Assembly: GCA_017434555.1 (NCBI GenBank)
Contig: JAFRFB010000041.1
Location: forward strand, 1-39,859
DNA length: 39,859 bases
Origin: Methanobrevibacter sp.
GTDB lineage: Archaea > Methanobacteriota > Methanobacteria > Methanobacteriales > Methanobacteriaceae
Direction: 5' to 3'
The position numbers and the translations under genes were made by a program. The notes below the pieces were generated by a model. The model made no database searches and was not told where the DNA came from. It saw only the letters and a list, made by a program, of their open reading frames with translations. Of this stretch, positions 1-9,319 are shown one piece after another (positions within the stretch are counted from its first letter, which is position 1; each line of letters opens with the position of its first letter).

Positions 1-462
1 AACAAATTAATGACTAAATACGGTTTAAAAAACAAAAAAGAAATTTGGAAAGCTGATACTTTAGTCAGAAGATACAGTAGGGAAGCAAGGTATTTACTTG
101 GTTTCGGTGCTGATCAAATGGTTAATGAAAAATTAGAATTATTAGGACACTTAGCTAGAACCGGTGTTTTGCCTGAAGGTGCTGCTCTTGAAGAAATCTT
201 AGATTTAAATGTTGAAGATATCTTAAGAAGAAGATTACAAACCATTGTATACAAAAAAGGTTTAGCTCGTACTCCTAAAGAAGCAAGAATGTTTGTTGTA
301 CACGGACACATAGCTTTAGGCGGTAAAAAAATCAATTCCCCAAGTTATGTAGTATTAAAAGGTCAAGAAGATGAAATTGGTTTCTATCGTTCTTCACCTG
401 TAGCTAAACAAATTGAAGAGTATAACAATAACAAAGCTAATAAAGCTAATACTGAGGAATAA
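1..462 (+). CDS. rps4: 30S ribosomal protein S4 (uS4), 5' end cut by window
   Basis: Small-subunit ribosomal protein that binds 16S rRNA early in 30S assembly. The frame is open to the first base of the window, so the gene starts outside; the ATG at position 10 lies inside the conserved protein, just before [11 protein letters not shown]. Archaeal S4 normally has about 20-30 more residues at the N-terminus. Visible are the arginine-rich helix ([13 protein letters not shown]) and the S4 RNA-binding domain ([23 protein letters not shown]). It is followed by S11 after 11 bases, the usual archaeal order. Identity is certain; only the true start is not visible. Confidence 0.97.
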   Translation, partial: NKLMTKYGLKNKKEIWKADTLVRRYSREARYLLGFGADQMVNEKLELLGHLARTGVLPEGAALEEILDLNVEDILRRRLQTIVYKKGLARTPKEARMFVVHGHIALGGKKINSPSYVVLKGQEDEIGFYRSSPVAKQIEEYNNNKANKANTEE

Positions 463-473
463 AGGGTGTAACT

Positions 474-866
474 ATGGCAAAAGATGAAAAATGGGGTATA
501 GCTAATATTTACTCATCATTCAATAACACTATTATTACTGTAACAGATATTACTGGTGCTGAAACTATTTCACAATGGTCTGGTGGTAAAGTTGTACGTG
601 CAGACAGACAACAAGCTTCACCTTTCGCAGCTATGGCTGCAGCAACCAGAATAGCTGATGATGCTAAAGAAAAAGGATTTATTGGATTACATATTAAAGT
701 AAGAGCTCCTGGTGGAAACGGACCTAGAAGTCCAGGACCTGGTGCACAAGCTACTATCCGTGCTTTAGCAAGAGCTGGAATTAAAATTGGTAAGATAGAA
801 GATATCACTCCAATTCCTCACGACGGTACTGGAAGACCTGGTGGTAAAAGAGGAAGAAGAGTATAG
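474..866 (+). CDS. rps11: 30S ribosomal protein S11 (uS11)
   Basis: Platform protein of the small ribosomal subunit that contacts 16S rRNA and mRNA near the E site. The 130-residue length is normal for archaeal S11. Diagnostic segments are the N-terminal [19 protein letters not shown], the glycine/proline-rich [18 protein letters not shown] and the basic C-terminus [14 protein letters not shown]. The ATG has an AGGGTG ribosome binding site 7 bases upstream. It lies between S4 and Rpo3, as in most archaea, so translation machinery and RNA polymerase are co-transcribed here. Confidence 0.97.
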   Translation: MAKDEKWGIANIYSSFNNTIITVTDITGAETISQWSGGKVVRADRQQASPFAAMAAATRIADDAKEKGFIGLHIKVRAPGGNGPRSPGPGAQATIRALARAGIKIGKIEDITPIPHDGTGRPGGKRGRRV

Positions 867-881
867 ATGGAAGGGTTTAAT

Positions 882-1706
882 ATGGAGATAGAAGTAAAAA
901 GTCAAAGCGATGATGAAATTGTTTTCATTGTTCGTGATGCAGAAGTGCCTTTTATAAATGCTATTAGAAGGGCTGCTATGGTTAATGTTCCTAAAATAGC
1001 TATTGAAGACGTGAATATTATTAAAAATGATTCAGCTATGTTTAATGAGGTGCTTGCTCATAGGCTTGGTTTAACTCCTTTGGTATCTGATTTGGATGCA
1101 ATTGAAGGATTATTATTACCTGAAGATGATGGTTGGTTTGACCGTCAGGGTGTTGCATTCAGCTTAAATGAAGTTGGACCTAAGGTAGTTTATTCTAAGG
1201 ATTTAATATCTTCAGACTCAAAAATTAAACCAGTATACGATACAATTCCTATTGTTAAACTTAAAAAAGATGAAGAACTCATTGTAGAAGCTTATGCAAA
1301 AGTAGGTTACGGCAAAAACCATGTCAAATGGATGCCAACCACAGTTTGTGCATATAAACAATATCCTGAAATTACCTTTAATGATGATGTGGATATTGAT
1401 TATGACTGTGCTGATGCATGCCCTAGAGGTGTATTAAAATCAGATAAAAGATCTAAAAAGATTAAAATTTTAGATATTGAAAACTGTGCTATGTGTAAAA
1501 GTTGTGTAAGGGCTTCTATTAATAGGGCTGCTGCAAATGGAGCGCCTGACCAAAGTTACATTAACGTAGGATATCGTGAAAATGATTTCATATTTAGAAT
1601 TGAAACTGATGGAGCAATGCCTCCTAAAGAGGTATTATTAAAAGCTTGTGATAAATTAGGTGAAAAAGCAGAAAAATTTATCAGTTTTAGTGAGAAGGAG
1701 GAGTAA
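882..1706 (+). CDS. rpo3: DNA-directed RNA polymerase subunit D (Rpo3)
   Basis: Archaeal counterpart of eukaryotic Rpb3/AC40; with Rpo11 it forms the assembly platform of RNA polymerase. The N-terminal dimerisation domain contains FINAIRRAAMVNVPKIAIED. A ferredoxin-like insert carries CADACP and, about 25 residues on, CAMCKSC, enough cysteines for an Fe-S cluster as known in some archaeal Rpo3 proteins. The frame is open from 867, directly after the S11 stop, but the GGAAGG at 869-874 looks like the ribosome binding site for the ATG at 882, which gives the conserved MEIEVKSQSDDEIVF start and 274 residues. The next gene's GGAGGAG site lies in its 3' end. Confidence 0.95.
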   Translation: MEIEVKSQSDDEIVFIVRDAEVPFINAIRRAAMVNVPKIAIEDVNIIKNDSAMFNEVLAHRLGLTPLVSDLDAIEGLLLPEDDGWFDRQGVAFSLNEVGPKVVYSKDLISSDSKIKPVYDTIPIVKLKKDEELIVEAYAKVGYGKNHVKWMPTTVCAYKQYPEITFNDDVDIDYDCADACPRGVLKSDKRSKKIKILDIENCAMCKSCVRASINRAAANGAPDQSYINVGYRENDFIFRIETDGAMPPKEVLLKACDKLGEKAEKFISFSEKEE

Positions 1707-1709
1707 ATA

Positions 1710-2075
1710 ATGGTTAAGAAAATTATCAAAACTAATCCTAACCTTATTGAACTTATTAATAAACTTAATAAACAATCAAAAAGTGAAGATGCAGCTATTT
1801 GGAAAGATGTTGCTAATAGACTCGGTAGGTCAAATAGAAGAACTGCAGAAGTAAACTTATCCGATATTAACAGACATGCTGTTGCAGATGAAACTATTTT
1901 AGTACCTGGTAAAGTTTTATCTAATGGTGAATTAGACAAAAAAGTAAATGTTGTAGCATTAAAATTCTCAGAAAAAGCACAAGAAAAAATCGAAAGTGCA
2001 GGTGGAGAATGCATCTCAATTGATGAGATAATCGAAACTAATCCTAAAGGATCAAACATTAGGATCATTGAATAA
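1710..2075 (+). CDS. rpl18e: 50S ribosomal protein L18e (eL18)
   Basis: Archaeal/eukaryotic-type large-subunit protein, fold-related to bacterial L15. The 121-residue length is typical. Recognisable parts are [18 protein letters not shown] near the start, the basic [15 protein letters not shown] segment and [31 protein letters not shown]. The start has a strong GGAGGAG ribosome binding site inside the end of rpo3, so it is translationally linked to it. Three bases separate the two genes, and L13 follows at once. Confidence 0.95.
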   Translation: MVKKIIKTNPNLIELINKLNKQSKSEDAAIWKDVANRLGRSNRRTAEVNLSDINRHAVADETILVPGKVLSNGELDKKVNVVALKFSEKAQEKIESAGGECISIDEIIETNPKGSNIRIIE

Positions 2076-2086
2076 GGGTGTTAAAG

Positions 2087-2512
2087 ATGATGATTATTGA
2101 CGGAGAAGGATGCGTTTTAGGAAGATTAGCTAGTATTACTAGTAAAAATCTTTTAGAAGGCGAAGAAGTAGTAATTCTTAATGCTGAAAAAATTATGTTA
2201 ACTGGAAACAGGGATTGGGCTTACGCTAAATACAAACAAAGAGTGGACAGAGCAAGTATCTCTAACCCTCGTGATTTAGGTCCTAAATATCCTAGAAGGC
2301 CAGATGATATATTTAGAAGAACTGTAAGAGGAATGTTACCTTTCAAAAAATCCAAAGGTAAAACCGCATTTAAAGGTTTAAAAGCATTTGTCGGCGTACC
2401 TGCTGAATATGCTGATGCAGAACTCCAAGCAGTTCCTGAAGCAGAATACAAAGATCTCAAAAAAGGTGTCGAATTAGGAGAAATCTCCAAACTTTTAGGA
2501 GCTACCTTTTAG
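2087..2512 (+). CDS. rpl13: 50S ribosomal protein L13 (uL13)
   Basis: Large-subunit assembly protein. It begins [14 protein letters not shown] and contains the [19 protein letters not shown] motif of archaeal L13. The longest frame begins on a GTG at 2078, but that GTG is part of the GGGTG ribosome binding site (2076-2080) just after the L18e stop. ATG 2087 (or 2090) is therefore the likely start, giving about 141 residues. It is followed by S9, the order conserved in all domains (L13-S9). Confidence 0.95.
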   Translation: MMIIDGEGCVLGRLASITSKNLLEGEEVVILNAEKIMLTGNRDWAYAKYKQRVDRASISNPRDLGPKYPRRPDDIFRRTVRGMLPFKKSKGKTAFKGLKAFVGVPAEYADAELQAVPEAEYKDLKKGVELGEISKLLGATF

Positions 2513-2530
2513 ATAAATGGATGTGTGATT

Positions 2531-2932
2531 ATGGTTAAAGTTATTCATACAAGTGGAAAACGTAAAACAGCTATTGCTCGTGGTACTATTAAAGAAGGAA
2601 CCGGTAAAGTTAGAATTAACAGAGTTCCTTTAGAACTTTACTCTCCAGAGCTTGCTAATTTAAAATTACAAGAACCTTTAAAATTAGCTGGTGACTTAGC
2701 TAACGAAGTTGATATTAACATCAATGTTGTTGGTGGAGGAGTAATGGGCCAAGCAGAAGCTGCACGTATGGTTATTGCAAAAGGACTTGTACAATGGTCA
2801 CAAGATATGGATTTAAAAGAAAAATTCATTCAATACGACAGAACTATGTTAGTAGGTGACCCTAGACGTTCAGAACCTAAAAAATACGGTGGTCCTGGAG
2901 CAAGAGCACGTAAACAAAAAAGTTACAGATAA
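2531..2932 (+). CDS. rps9: 30S ribosomal protein S9 (uS9)
   Basis: Head protein of the small subunit whose basic C-terminal tail reaches the P-site tRNA. Features are [25 protein letters not shown] at the N-terminus and the family-typical end [18 protein letters not shown]. The longest frame begins with GTG at 2525; that GTG belongs to a GTGATT ribosome binding site (2525-2530), so ATG 2531 ([10 protein letters not shown]) is preferred, giving 133 residues. The spacing to this site is unusually short, so the choice rests mainly on family alignment. Confidence 0.95.
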   Translation: MVKVIHTSGKRKTAIARGTIKEGTGKVRINRVPLELYSPELANLKLQEPLKLAGDLANEVDININVVGGGVMGQAEAARMVIAKGLVQWSQDMDLKEKFIQYDRTMLVGDPRRSEPKKYGGPGARARKQKSYR

Positions 2933-2982
2933 TTTTATTCTGTACTTTTATATTTTATTAAAATTTATAAAAGATGATATAA

Positions 2983-3153
2983 ATGATTCCTATAAGATGT
3001 TTAAGTTGTGGAAAACCTGTATCAGCTCATTTTGATGAGTACAATCGTAGAATTGCAGCTGGAGAAAAATCTAAAGATATTTTAGATGATTTAGGTTTAA
3101 CCAGATACTGTTGTAGAAGAATGTTAATTTCTCATGTAGAAACATGGGAGTAG
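2983..3153 (+). CDS. rpo10: DNA-directed RNA polymerase subunit N (Rpo10)
   Basis: Small zinc-binding subunit homologous to Rpb10 that anchors the Rpo3/Rpo11 platform. Translating from ATG 2983 gives 56 residues: MIPIRCLSCGKPVSAHF at the start, a central DILDDLGL and RYCCRRMLISHVE near the end. The CxxCG pair and the CC pair are the four zinc ligands. Length and motif match archaeal Rpo10 exactly. It sits between S9 and Rpo6 as in other Methanobacteriales. No clear ribosome binding site is visible; the upstream 50 bases are nearly pure A/T. Confidence 0.95.
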   Translation: MIPIRCLSCGKPVSAHFDEYNRRIAAGEKSKDILDDLGLTRYCCRRMLISHVETWE

Positions 3154-3225
3154 ATTTTACAAGTTGTAGGGATATTGTTAAAATAAAATTACTCTTGGTA
3201 AAATAAAACTTTGGAAGTAATATTT

Positions 3226-3417
3226 ATGGAAATGGAAGAATTAACAAGATTTGAACAAGCTAGACTTCTTGGGGCTAGAGCAATTCAAATATCTATGGGT
3301 GCAAAACCAAAAGTAGAACTTGGCGACTCCTTAGATCCTATTGATATTGCTTATAAAGAACTTAAAGAAGGAGTTTTACCATTAGATGTTATAAAAAATG
3401 AAGAATTGAATAAATAG
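3226..3417 (+). CDS. rpo6: DNA-directed RNA polymerase subunit K (Rpo6)
   Basis: Archaeal homologue of Rpb6/omega that stabilises the largest polymerase subunit. The core [23 protein letters not shown] followed by [19 protein letters not shown] is the family signature. The open frame extends to a TTG at 3211, but ATG 3226 (63 residues) or 3232 fits the family; a GGAAG at 3213 may serve as ribosome binding site. It is last in the ribosomal/RNA polymerase operon; about 130 AT-rich bases separate it from enolase. Confidence 0.93.
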   Translation: MEMEELTRFEQARLLGARAIQISMGAKPKVELGDSLDPIDIAYKELKEGVLPLDVIKNEELNK

Positions 3418-3536
3418 TTAATCTATTTATTCTAATTAAATTTATTAAAAAAATAAAAAATACCATAATAACTCTATAAAGAAACTTACTGATTTTTAAG
3501 GACTATAGGTTATGTGGTAACAAATCAACTGACACT

Positions 3537-3551
3537 GAGGTGTTTTTTTTG
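3537..3551 (+). promoter_or_regulatory. Ribosome binding site with T8 spacer and TTG start of enolase
   Basis: GAGGTG (3537-3542) is followed by eight T residues (3543-3550) and a TTG start (3549-3551) that overlaps the last two. The GTG at 3540 that opens the longest frame is part of the ribosome binding site. An oligo-T tract this long in the non-template strand is also a potential archaeal termination signal. The same arrangement recurs at 38060 and 39785. Confidence 0.7.
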
Positions 3552-4793
3552 GATAGTATAATAGAAGATGTCCAAGTTCGTAAAATTCTGGATAGCAGAG
3601 GAAACCCAACTGTTGAAGTGGATGTAACTACTTGGAATGGTTTTGGCAGAGCAGCTGCGCCTAGTGGAGCGAGTACTGGTTCAAGAGAAGTGGTCTCATT
3701 TCCCGAAGGTGGGGTAGATGTTATTGTAAGCGAAGTTGAAGACTTTATTGCTTCAGAGCTTATTGGTATGGATGCTAATGACATTACTACTATCGATGAA
3801 GTATTAAGAGAAGTGGACGGAACTGAAAACTTGTCAGCTATCGGGGGAAATACTACTGTTGCAGTTTCAATGGCTGTTGCTAAAGCGGCTGCTGCTTCAT
3901 CCAACATTCCGTTATATAGGTATCTTGGAGGTAATTGGGTTAATGAACTACCATATCCTTTAGGAAATATGATGAATGGTGGAGCTCATGCTGGTATTAA
4001 TGCACCGGACATACAGGAATTTTTAGTTGTTCCTATTGGGGCTCAAAATATTGTTGAGGCAATTTTTGCTAATGCTTCAGTCCACAAAAGATTAAAAGAA
4101 TTTATCCAATCCAAAGACTCCAATTTCACTGGTGGAAAAGGAGACGAAGGTGGATGGGTTCCAAACATTACTAATGATGATGCTTTGGAAATTCAAGCTA
4201 AGGCATGTGAAGAAGTTGGTGATGAATTAGGTCTTGAAATCAGACCTTCTCTAGACATGGCTGCTTCTGAATTATGGGATTCAGAAAAACAGAAATATGT
4301 CTATGCTCAAGATGGTATCCAAAGAGATACTGGTGAGCAAATTGAATTTGTAAAAGATATTATAGATACCTATAAGATGTTTTATGTCGAAGATCCATTT
4401 GACGAATCCGATTTCGAAGGTTTTGCTCAGTTAACATCCAAGGTTGGCAGCAAATGTCTTGTTTGCGGTGATGATTTATTTGTTACAAATAAGGAATTGT
4501 TGAAAAAAGGCATTGAAATGAATGCGGCAAATGCAATCATTATTAAGCCAAATCAAATTGGTTCATTATCTGAGACTTATGCGACTGTTAAATTAGCTAA
4601 ACAGCATAACATCGTACCTGTAGTATCCCATAGATCAGGTGAAACAACTGATGAGACAATAGCTCATTTGGCTGTTGGTTTTGCTTCACCTATGATTAAG
4701 ACAGGTGCTATCGGTGGGGAAAGAATAGCTAAATTAAATGAACTTATACGCATTGAAGAGGAACTTACAAATCCTAAAATGGGTCAATTTTAG
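3549..4793 (+). CDS. eno: Enolase (phosphopyruvate hydratase)
   Basis: Interconverts 2-phosphoglycerate and phosphoenolpyruvate, mainly in the gluconeogenic direction in methanogens. With the TTG start the protein is 414 residues and begins [20 protein letters not shown], the expected archaeal N-terminus. Catalytic and metal-binding segments are [53 protein letters not shown] and [14 protein letters not shown]. The start choice is explained by the GAGGTG site at 3537. It heads a co-directional run (ferredoxin, S2, MEMO, mevalonate genes). Nothing in the sequence suggests inactivity. Confidence 0.97.
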   Translation: MDSIIEDVQVRKILDSRGNPTVEVDVTTWNGFGRAAAPSGASTGSREVVSFPEGGVDVIVSEVEDFIASELIGMDANDITTIDEVLREVDGTENLSAIGGNTTVAVSMAVAKAAAASSNIPLYRYLGGNWVNELPYPLGNMMNGGAHAGINAPDIQEFLVVPIGAQNIVEAIFANASVHKRLKEFIQSKDSNFTGGKGDEGGWVPNITNDDALEIQAKACEEVGDELGLEIRPSLDMAASELWDSEKQKYVYAQDGIQRDTGEQIEFVKDIIDTYKMFYVEDPFDESDFEGFAQLTSKVGSKCLVCGDDLFVTNKELLKKGIEMNAANAIIIKPNQIGSLSETYATVKLAKQHNIVPVVSHRSGETTDETIAHLAVGFASPMIKTGAIGGERIAKLNELIRIEEELTNPKMGQF

Positions 4794-4811
4794 TAAGGGG
4801 AGAGTTATAAT

Positions 4812-5006
4812 ATGTCAAAAATAACTATAGATTATTCAAAATGTAGAGGCGATGACTGCGCTGAATGTGCTGATGTCTGTCCTATGGAAGTTTTAGTTCT
4901 TAAAGGAGATAAAATTGAAATAGTTGATCCGGATGAATGCAGTTATTGTGAAGTATGTATGGATGTATGTCCTGAAGAATGTGTAAAAATTGAAGATGAC
5001 TTTTAA
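4812..5006 (+). CDS. 2[4Fe-4S] ferredoxin
   Basis: Small acidic electron carrier of 64 residues. The first cluster motif is spread out: Cys11, Cys16, Cys19 and Cys23-Pro, with a two-residue insertion compared with the classical CxxCxxCxxxCP. The second motif (Cys43, 46, 49, 53-Pro) is regular, and an extra Cys57 follows. The inserted first motif resembles archaeal ferredoxins that sit next to enolase and S2. The GGGGAGA ribosome binding site is at 4797-4803. The redox partner cannot be read from the sequence. Confidence 0.9.
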   Translation: MSKITIDYSKCRGDDCAECADVCPMEVLVLKGDKIEIVDPDECSYCEVCMDVCPEECVKIEDDF

Positions 5007-5031
5007 ATATAATATTTAAGGAGAATTAATT

Positions 5032-5631
5032 ATGACAAACGAATTATTAATTGAATTAGACAGTTACTTAGCAGCAGGTTTACATATCGGAACCCAACAA
5101 AAAACCAGCGATATGGAAAAATACATATTCAGAGTAAGATCTGACGGTTTATATGTTTTAGATATTCAAAAAACTGATGAAAGAATCAGACAAATCGCAA
5201 AATTATTAGCAAAATACGATCCTGAAGACATTTTAGTAGTAGCTACCAGACAATACGGTCAAGCTCCTGTTAAAAAATTCGGTGAAATCACTGGTGCAAC
5301 AACCATTCCTGGAAGATTCATTCCTGGAACTTTAACCAATCCTAATTACGCTAAATTCATTGAACCAAAAATCATTGTTGTAACTGACCCTAGATCAGAT
5401 GCACAAGCTGTTCTTGAATCAAAACAAAATGGTATTCCTGTTATTGCATTATGTGATACTGAAAACTTACTCAGTTTTGTTGATATTGCAGTACCTGTTA
5501 ACAACAAAGGTAGAAAAGCTATTGCTTTAGTTTACTGGTTACTTGCAAGACAAATTTTAAGAGAAAGAGGAGAAATTCCTGAAGACGGTGACTTAGATAT
5601 CGAAGCATCTGATTTCGAACTTAAATTTTAA
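5032..5631 (+). CDS. rps2: 30S ribosomal protein S2 (uS2)
   Basis: Small-subunit protein at the back of the 30S neck. The 199-residue archaeal form shows [58 protein letters not shown] and the [12 protein letters not shown] motif. It has an AAGGAG site upstream of ATG 5032. Its place between enolase/ferredoxin and MEMO matches the Methanobacteriales order. Codon use is in the same strongly biased style as the other ribosomal genes. Confidence 0.97.
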   Translation: MTNELLIELDSYLAAGLHIGTQQKTSDMEKYIFRVRSDGLYVLDIQKTDERIRQIAKLLAKYDPEDILVVATRQYGQAPVKKFGEITGATTIPGRFIPGTLTNPNYAKFIEPKIIVVTDPRSDAQAVLESKQNGIPVIALCDTENLLSFVDIAVPVNNKGRKAIALVYWLLARQILRERGEIPEDGDLDIEASDFELKF

Positions 5632-5640
5632 GTGAATTGA

Positions 5641-6489
5641 ATGATAAGGAAACCTGCTGTAGCCGGATCATTTTATCCGAAAAACCCTGAAACTCTTAAA
5701 AAGACAATCGAAGATTGTTTTACTAGTGAGTTTGGGGTGGGATTCATTCCCGAATTAAATACTTTTGATGGTACAGATTATCCCATCAATGTTATGGTTC
5801 CGCATGCGGGTTTCATATATTCTGGTCCTGTAGCCTCTCACGGCTATTGCCAGATAGTTCAAAATGGTTTTCCTGAAGTTTTTATTATATTAAGTCCTAA
5901 TCATACTGGTTATGGTAGTGAAGTTTCGGTTTTCAATGAAGGAGAATGGATTACACCATTGGGAAACGTTAATATTGATGAAGATTTTGCAAATTCAATT
6001 ATATCCTGTTCAGATGTGGCGTCAGCAGATTTTGATGCCCATTTATTTGAACATTCAATTGAAGTTCAGCTTCCTTTTTTACAGTATTTCAGTAATGACT
6101 TTTCTATAGTTCCTATTGTAATGGGTTCTCAATCTTTTTCAGCTTCCAGTGACCTTGCAAAAGCAATATTCGATTCAGCTCAAAAGTTAAATAAATCTTA
6201 TTGCGTTATTGCAAGTACTGATTTATCTCATTTTAATAATCAAGAAAAGGCAAACACAGTTGATGGCTTTGTACTGGAAGATATTGAACACATGAATGAA
6301 TTTAAACTTTATGAGGAAGTAATCCAGTATAATATAACCATGTGCGGTTACGGTCCGGTTATGGCCACTATTGCTCTTTCCAAAATGTCAGACAAACATA
6401 AATGCGATATTTTGGAATATAAAACAAGCGGTGATGTAACAGGGGATTTGACTTCAGTAGTAGGATACGCGTCAGGTATTTTTAAATAG
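5641..6489 (+). CDS. MEMO1-family protein (AmmeMemoRadiSam protein B)
   Basis: Member of the widely conserved MEMO family, related in fold to class III extradiol dioxygenases. The 282-residue protein begins IRKPAVAGSFYP and carries VPHAGFIYSGPVASHGY, LSPNHTGYG, EHSIEVQLPFLQ, ASTDLSHF and MCGYGP. The two His (PHAG, PNHT) and the Cys (MCGYG) match the three residues implicated in metal binding in human MEMO1. The function in archaea is not established. It lies between S2 and mevalonate kinase, a conserved position in this order, which hints at a basic role, but the link to lipid synthesis is only positional. Confidence 0.9.
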   Translation: MIRKPAVAGSFYPKNPETLKKTIEDCFTSEFGVGFIPELNTFDGTDYPINVMVPHAGFIYSGPVASHGYCQIVQNGFPEVFIILSPNHTGYGSEVSVFNEGEWITPLGNVNIDEDFANSIISCSDVASADFDAHLFEHSIEVQLPFLQYFSNDFSIVPIVMGSQSFSASSDLAKAIFDSAQKLNKSYCVIASTDLSHFNNQEKANTVDGFVLEDIEHMNEFKLYEEVIQYNITMCGYGPVMATIALSKMSDKHKCDILEYKTSGDVTGDLTSVVGYASGIFK

Positions 6490-6497
6490 GTGTTATT

Positions 6498-7460
6498 ATG
6501 AAAGCTATGGCTTCTGCTCCGGCAAAAATGATTTTATTTGGAGAACATTCCGTTGTTTATGGTGAACCTGCTATTGCTGGTGCTGTAAATAAAAGGGCAT
6601 ATGTTGAAATTAAAAAGTCATATAACGGAAAGTCTATTTTAAAATCCTACGATTTGAATTTTGAAGTTGAATTAAACACTAGAAACAAAACTTATATTTT
6701 AAAGAAAGGAAAGCCAGGTATTATTAGATATATTTTAGAAGCTTTTTATAGAGTTCATGATCATAGTCCAATTGTAATGACTTTATCTTCTGAAATACCA
6801 ATTGGTTCCGGATTGGGATCATCTGCAGCAGTTACTGTTGCAACACTTGCGGCATTATACAGATACCACAACATTCGTTTTAACAAGAAATCTCTTGCCC
6901 ATGATGCGCATATGGTTGAACAGGCAGTTCAGGGTGTTGCATCTCCGTTGGATACTTTGGTATCAACTTACGGTGGGCTTGTTTATTTATCAAGAAACAA
7001 AACATTCGAACCATTTAAAGTTAATTTCAATGCTCCTTTTGTTGTAGGTTATACTACTAAACATGGAAATACAGGTAAAATGGTTAAGGATGTGAGATCT
7101 CTTAAAAATAGAAATCCGAAAGTTATAAACCCGGTTATTACCTCAATGGGTAATCTGACGAATTATGCTAAACAGGCTATTCTTAAAAGAGATTACAAAA
7201 AAATCGGTGAATTAATGAACATCAATCATGGATTTTTAGATGTTTTAGGGGTTAATACTGTGGAATTGTCCCGTATGGTTTATGCTGCAAGAGAATGTGG
7301 TGCAATAGGTTCTAAAATCACAGGTGCAGGTGGTGGAGGAAGTATTATAGCCCTTTGTCCGGGAAAATCTAAGGAAGTTGCTGAAGGTATTTCAAAACAG
7401 GATAATGTTTTACCGGTTAATTTTACCAAACGTGGAGTTTCTTCTAGAGTTCGTATGTGA
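6498..7460 (+). CDS. mvk: Mevalonate kinase
   Basis: Phosphorylates mevalonate with ATP, the first step after HMG-CoA reductase towards isopentenyl diphosphate. A GHMP kinase of 320 residues with motif 1 (LFGEHSVVYGEPAIAGAV), the ATP loop PIGSGLGSSAAVTVATL, the SPLDTLVSTYGG segment and the C-terminal SKITGAGGGGS. A GGTG site precedes ATG 6498. Its TGA stop (7458-7460) is embedded in the GTGATT ribosome binding site of the next gene, so the two are translationally coupled. Confidence 0.96.
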   Translation: MKAMASAPAKMILFGEHSVVYGEPAIAGAVNKRAYVEIKKSYNGKSILKSYDLNFEVELNTRNKTYILKKGKPGIIRYILEAFYRVHDHSPIVMTLSSEIPIGSGLGSSAAVTVATLAALYRYHNIRFNKKSLAHDAHMVEQAVQGVASPLDTLVSTYGGLVYLSRNKTFEPFKVNFNAPFVVGYTTKHGNTGKMVKDVRSLKNRNPKVINPVITSMGNLTNYAKQAILKRDYKKIGELMNINHGFLDVLGVNTVELSRMVYAARECGAIGSKITGAGGGGSIIALCPGKSKEVAEGISKQDNVLPVNFTKRGVSSRVRM

Positions 7461-7465
7461 TTTTC

Positions 7466-8263
7466 ATGATTATTTTAAAAATTGGTGGCAGTATTTTAAC
7501 TAATAAGGATGCACCTGAAAGTGAAGTAGATTCTAAAAGCTTAAAAAGAATCGCTTCAGAAATTAAAAGGTCTTTGGACAATTCTTCCAAGGAATTAATT
7601 ATAGTTCATGGTGCAGGTTCTTTTGGCCATCCTCCTGCAAAAAAATACAAAATAGGTGAAGCTTTTGATAAAGAGGAATATCCTCAAAAAAGAATAGGCT
7701 TTTGTGAAATTCAAAACGCAGTAAAAAAATTAAACATGCTGATTTGTGAGGAATTCATATCTCAGGGTTTGCCTGTTATTGCAATTCCTGCTTCTTCATT
7801 TATGACTGCAAGTTTAAAAAGAATCACTGACGGTGATTTGAATATTTTCAAGAATTATTTATCAAAAGGATTTGTTCCTGTAATTTATGGTGATGTTGTA
7901 TTGGATAAGGAATTGGAATTTTGTGTTATTTCAGGAGATCAAATTATACAATACTTATCAAGTAATTTAAATCCGGAAAAAGTTGTTTTAGGTACTGATG
8001 TAGACGGTGTTTATAACAAAAATCCTAAAACACATGATGATGCTGTTTTTTATGAAAAATTTTCATCTATTGAAGACTTGGATGCATTGGAAGGAACCAC
8101 TAACGTTGATGTAACCGGCGGTATGGTAGGTAAAATTAAGGAACTTTTATATTTGGCTGATTTAGGAATTGAATCTAAAATAATAAATGCTGAAATTGAA
8201 GATAATATTTATAAAGTTTTAGAGAATGAGGATGTTAAGGGAACTGTTATTTTAAGGAGTTAA
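7466..8263 (+). CDS. Isopentenyl phosphate kinase
   Basis: Converts isopentenyl phosphate to isopentenyl diphosphate with ATP, the last phosphorylation in the archaeal mevalonate route. It belongs to the amino acid kinase fold: ILKIGGS at the N-terminus, [14 protein letters not shown] containing the His typical of isopentenyl phosphate kinases, GDVVLD, and [12 protein letters not shown]. The frame opens at GTG 7457, but that is the GTGATT ribosome binding site, so ATG 7466 (265 residues) is preferred. Neighbours mvk and fni confirm the pathway. No decarboxylase partner gene is in the window. Confidence 0.93.
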   Translation: MIILKIGGSILTNKDAPESEVDSKSLKRIASEIKRSLDNSSKELIIVHGAGSFGHPPAKKYKIGEAFDKEEYPQKRIGFCEIQNAVKKLNMLICEEFISQGLPVIAIPASSFMTASLKRITDGDLNIFKNYLSKGFVPVIYGDVVLDKELEFCVISGDQIIQYLSSNLNPEKVVLGTDVDGVYNKNPKTHDDAVFYEKFSSIEDLDALEGTTNVDVTGGMVGKIKELLYLADLGIESKIINAEIEDNIYKVLENEDVKGTVILRS

Positions 8264-8265
8264 AC

Positions 8266-9312
8266 ATGATTTCTGATAGAAAATTAGAGCATTTATTAAT
8301 TTGTAAAAATTATGATGTTGAATTTAAGGATAAAACCACAGGTTTTGAAGATGTGGAATTAATACATAATGCACTTCCTGAAGTAAATAAAAATGATATT
8401 GATTTGTCCACATCAGTTTTCGGTAAAAAATTAGATTCTCCTTTGTTTATAACAGCAATCACAGGAGGCCATCCTGCTGCAAAAGAAATCAATAAACAAT
8501 TAGCTATTGCTGCAGAAGATAATAATATTGCTTTGGGAGTAGGCTCTCAAAGGGCAGCATGTGAACATCCGGAATTGGCAGACACTTATTCTGTTGTCCG
8601 TGATAATGCTCCGGACTGTTTATTGGTAGGTAATATTGGTGCACCTCAATTGAATTTGGCCAATAAGGCTGTTGAAATTTTGGATGCTGATATTTTAGCT
8701 ATTCATCTTAATCCTCTTCAGGAATCAATTCAGCCTGAAGGCGATTTGGATGCCAGAGGATATTTGGAATTAATTTCTCAGATTACTGATTTGGTTGATA
8801 TTCCGGTCATGGCAAAAGAGACAGGCTGTGGAATATCAGCAGAAACTGCAAAACAGCTAGTTGATGCAGGAATCAGTTTCATTGATATTGAAGGTGCCGG
8901 CGGAACAAGCTGGGCTGCTGTAGAAACATATCGTGCAGAAGACAGATATTATGGTGAATTATTCTGGGATTGGGGAATTCCAACTGCTATTTCAACTGCG
9001 GAAGTTGTCAATAGTGTTGATGTTCCAGTCATTGCATCCGGAGGCATAAGATCAGGTCTTGAAGCTGTAAAAGCCATAGCTCTTGGAGCAGACAGTGTGG
9101 GTATGGCATTACCATTTTTGAAAAAATCAATTTCACAGGAAGAATTAAATCATTTTATCAATCAATTTAATGATTCTTTAAGAATAGCCATGTTTTTAGT
9201 TGGAGCTAATAATATTGAAGAATTGAAACAATCAAAATTAGTTATTCGTGGAAAAACAAAAGAATGGCTAAATGAACGAGGAATTAACACTAAGAATTAT
9301 TCAAGGAGATAG
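8266..9312 (+). CDS. fni: Type 2 isopentenyl-diphosphate delta-isomerase
   Basis: FMN- and NADPH-dependent enzyme that interconverts IPP and DMAPP, the starter for prenyl chains. The 348-residue TIM-barrel protein has [56 protein letters not shown], the phosphate-binding EGAGGTSW and [11 protein letters not shown]. An AAGGAG site sits just before the ATG. It overlaps none of its neighbours but its last codons carry the AAGGAGAT site of the RNase J gene. Confidence 0.95.
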   Translation: MISDRKLEHLLICKNYDVEFKDKTTGFEDVELIHNALPEVNKNDIDLSTSVFGKKLDSPLFITAITGGHPAAKEINKQLAIAAEDNNIALGVGSQRAACEHPELADTYSVVRDNAPDCLLVGNIGAPQLNLANKAVEILDADILAIHLNPLQESIQPEGDLDARGYLELISQITDLVDIPVMAKETGCGISAETAKQLVDAGISFIDIEGAGGTSWAAVETYRAEDRYYGELFWDWGIPTAISTAEVVNSVDVPVIASGGIRSGLEAVKAIALGADSVGMALPFLKKSISQEELNHFINQFNDSLRIAMFLVGANNIEELKQSKLVIRGKTKEWLNERGINTKNYSRR

Positions 9313-9319
9313 GAAACAT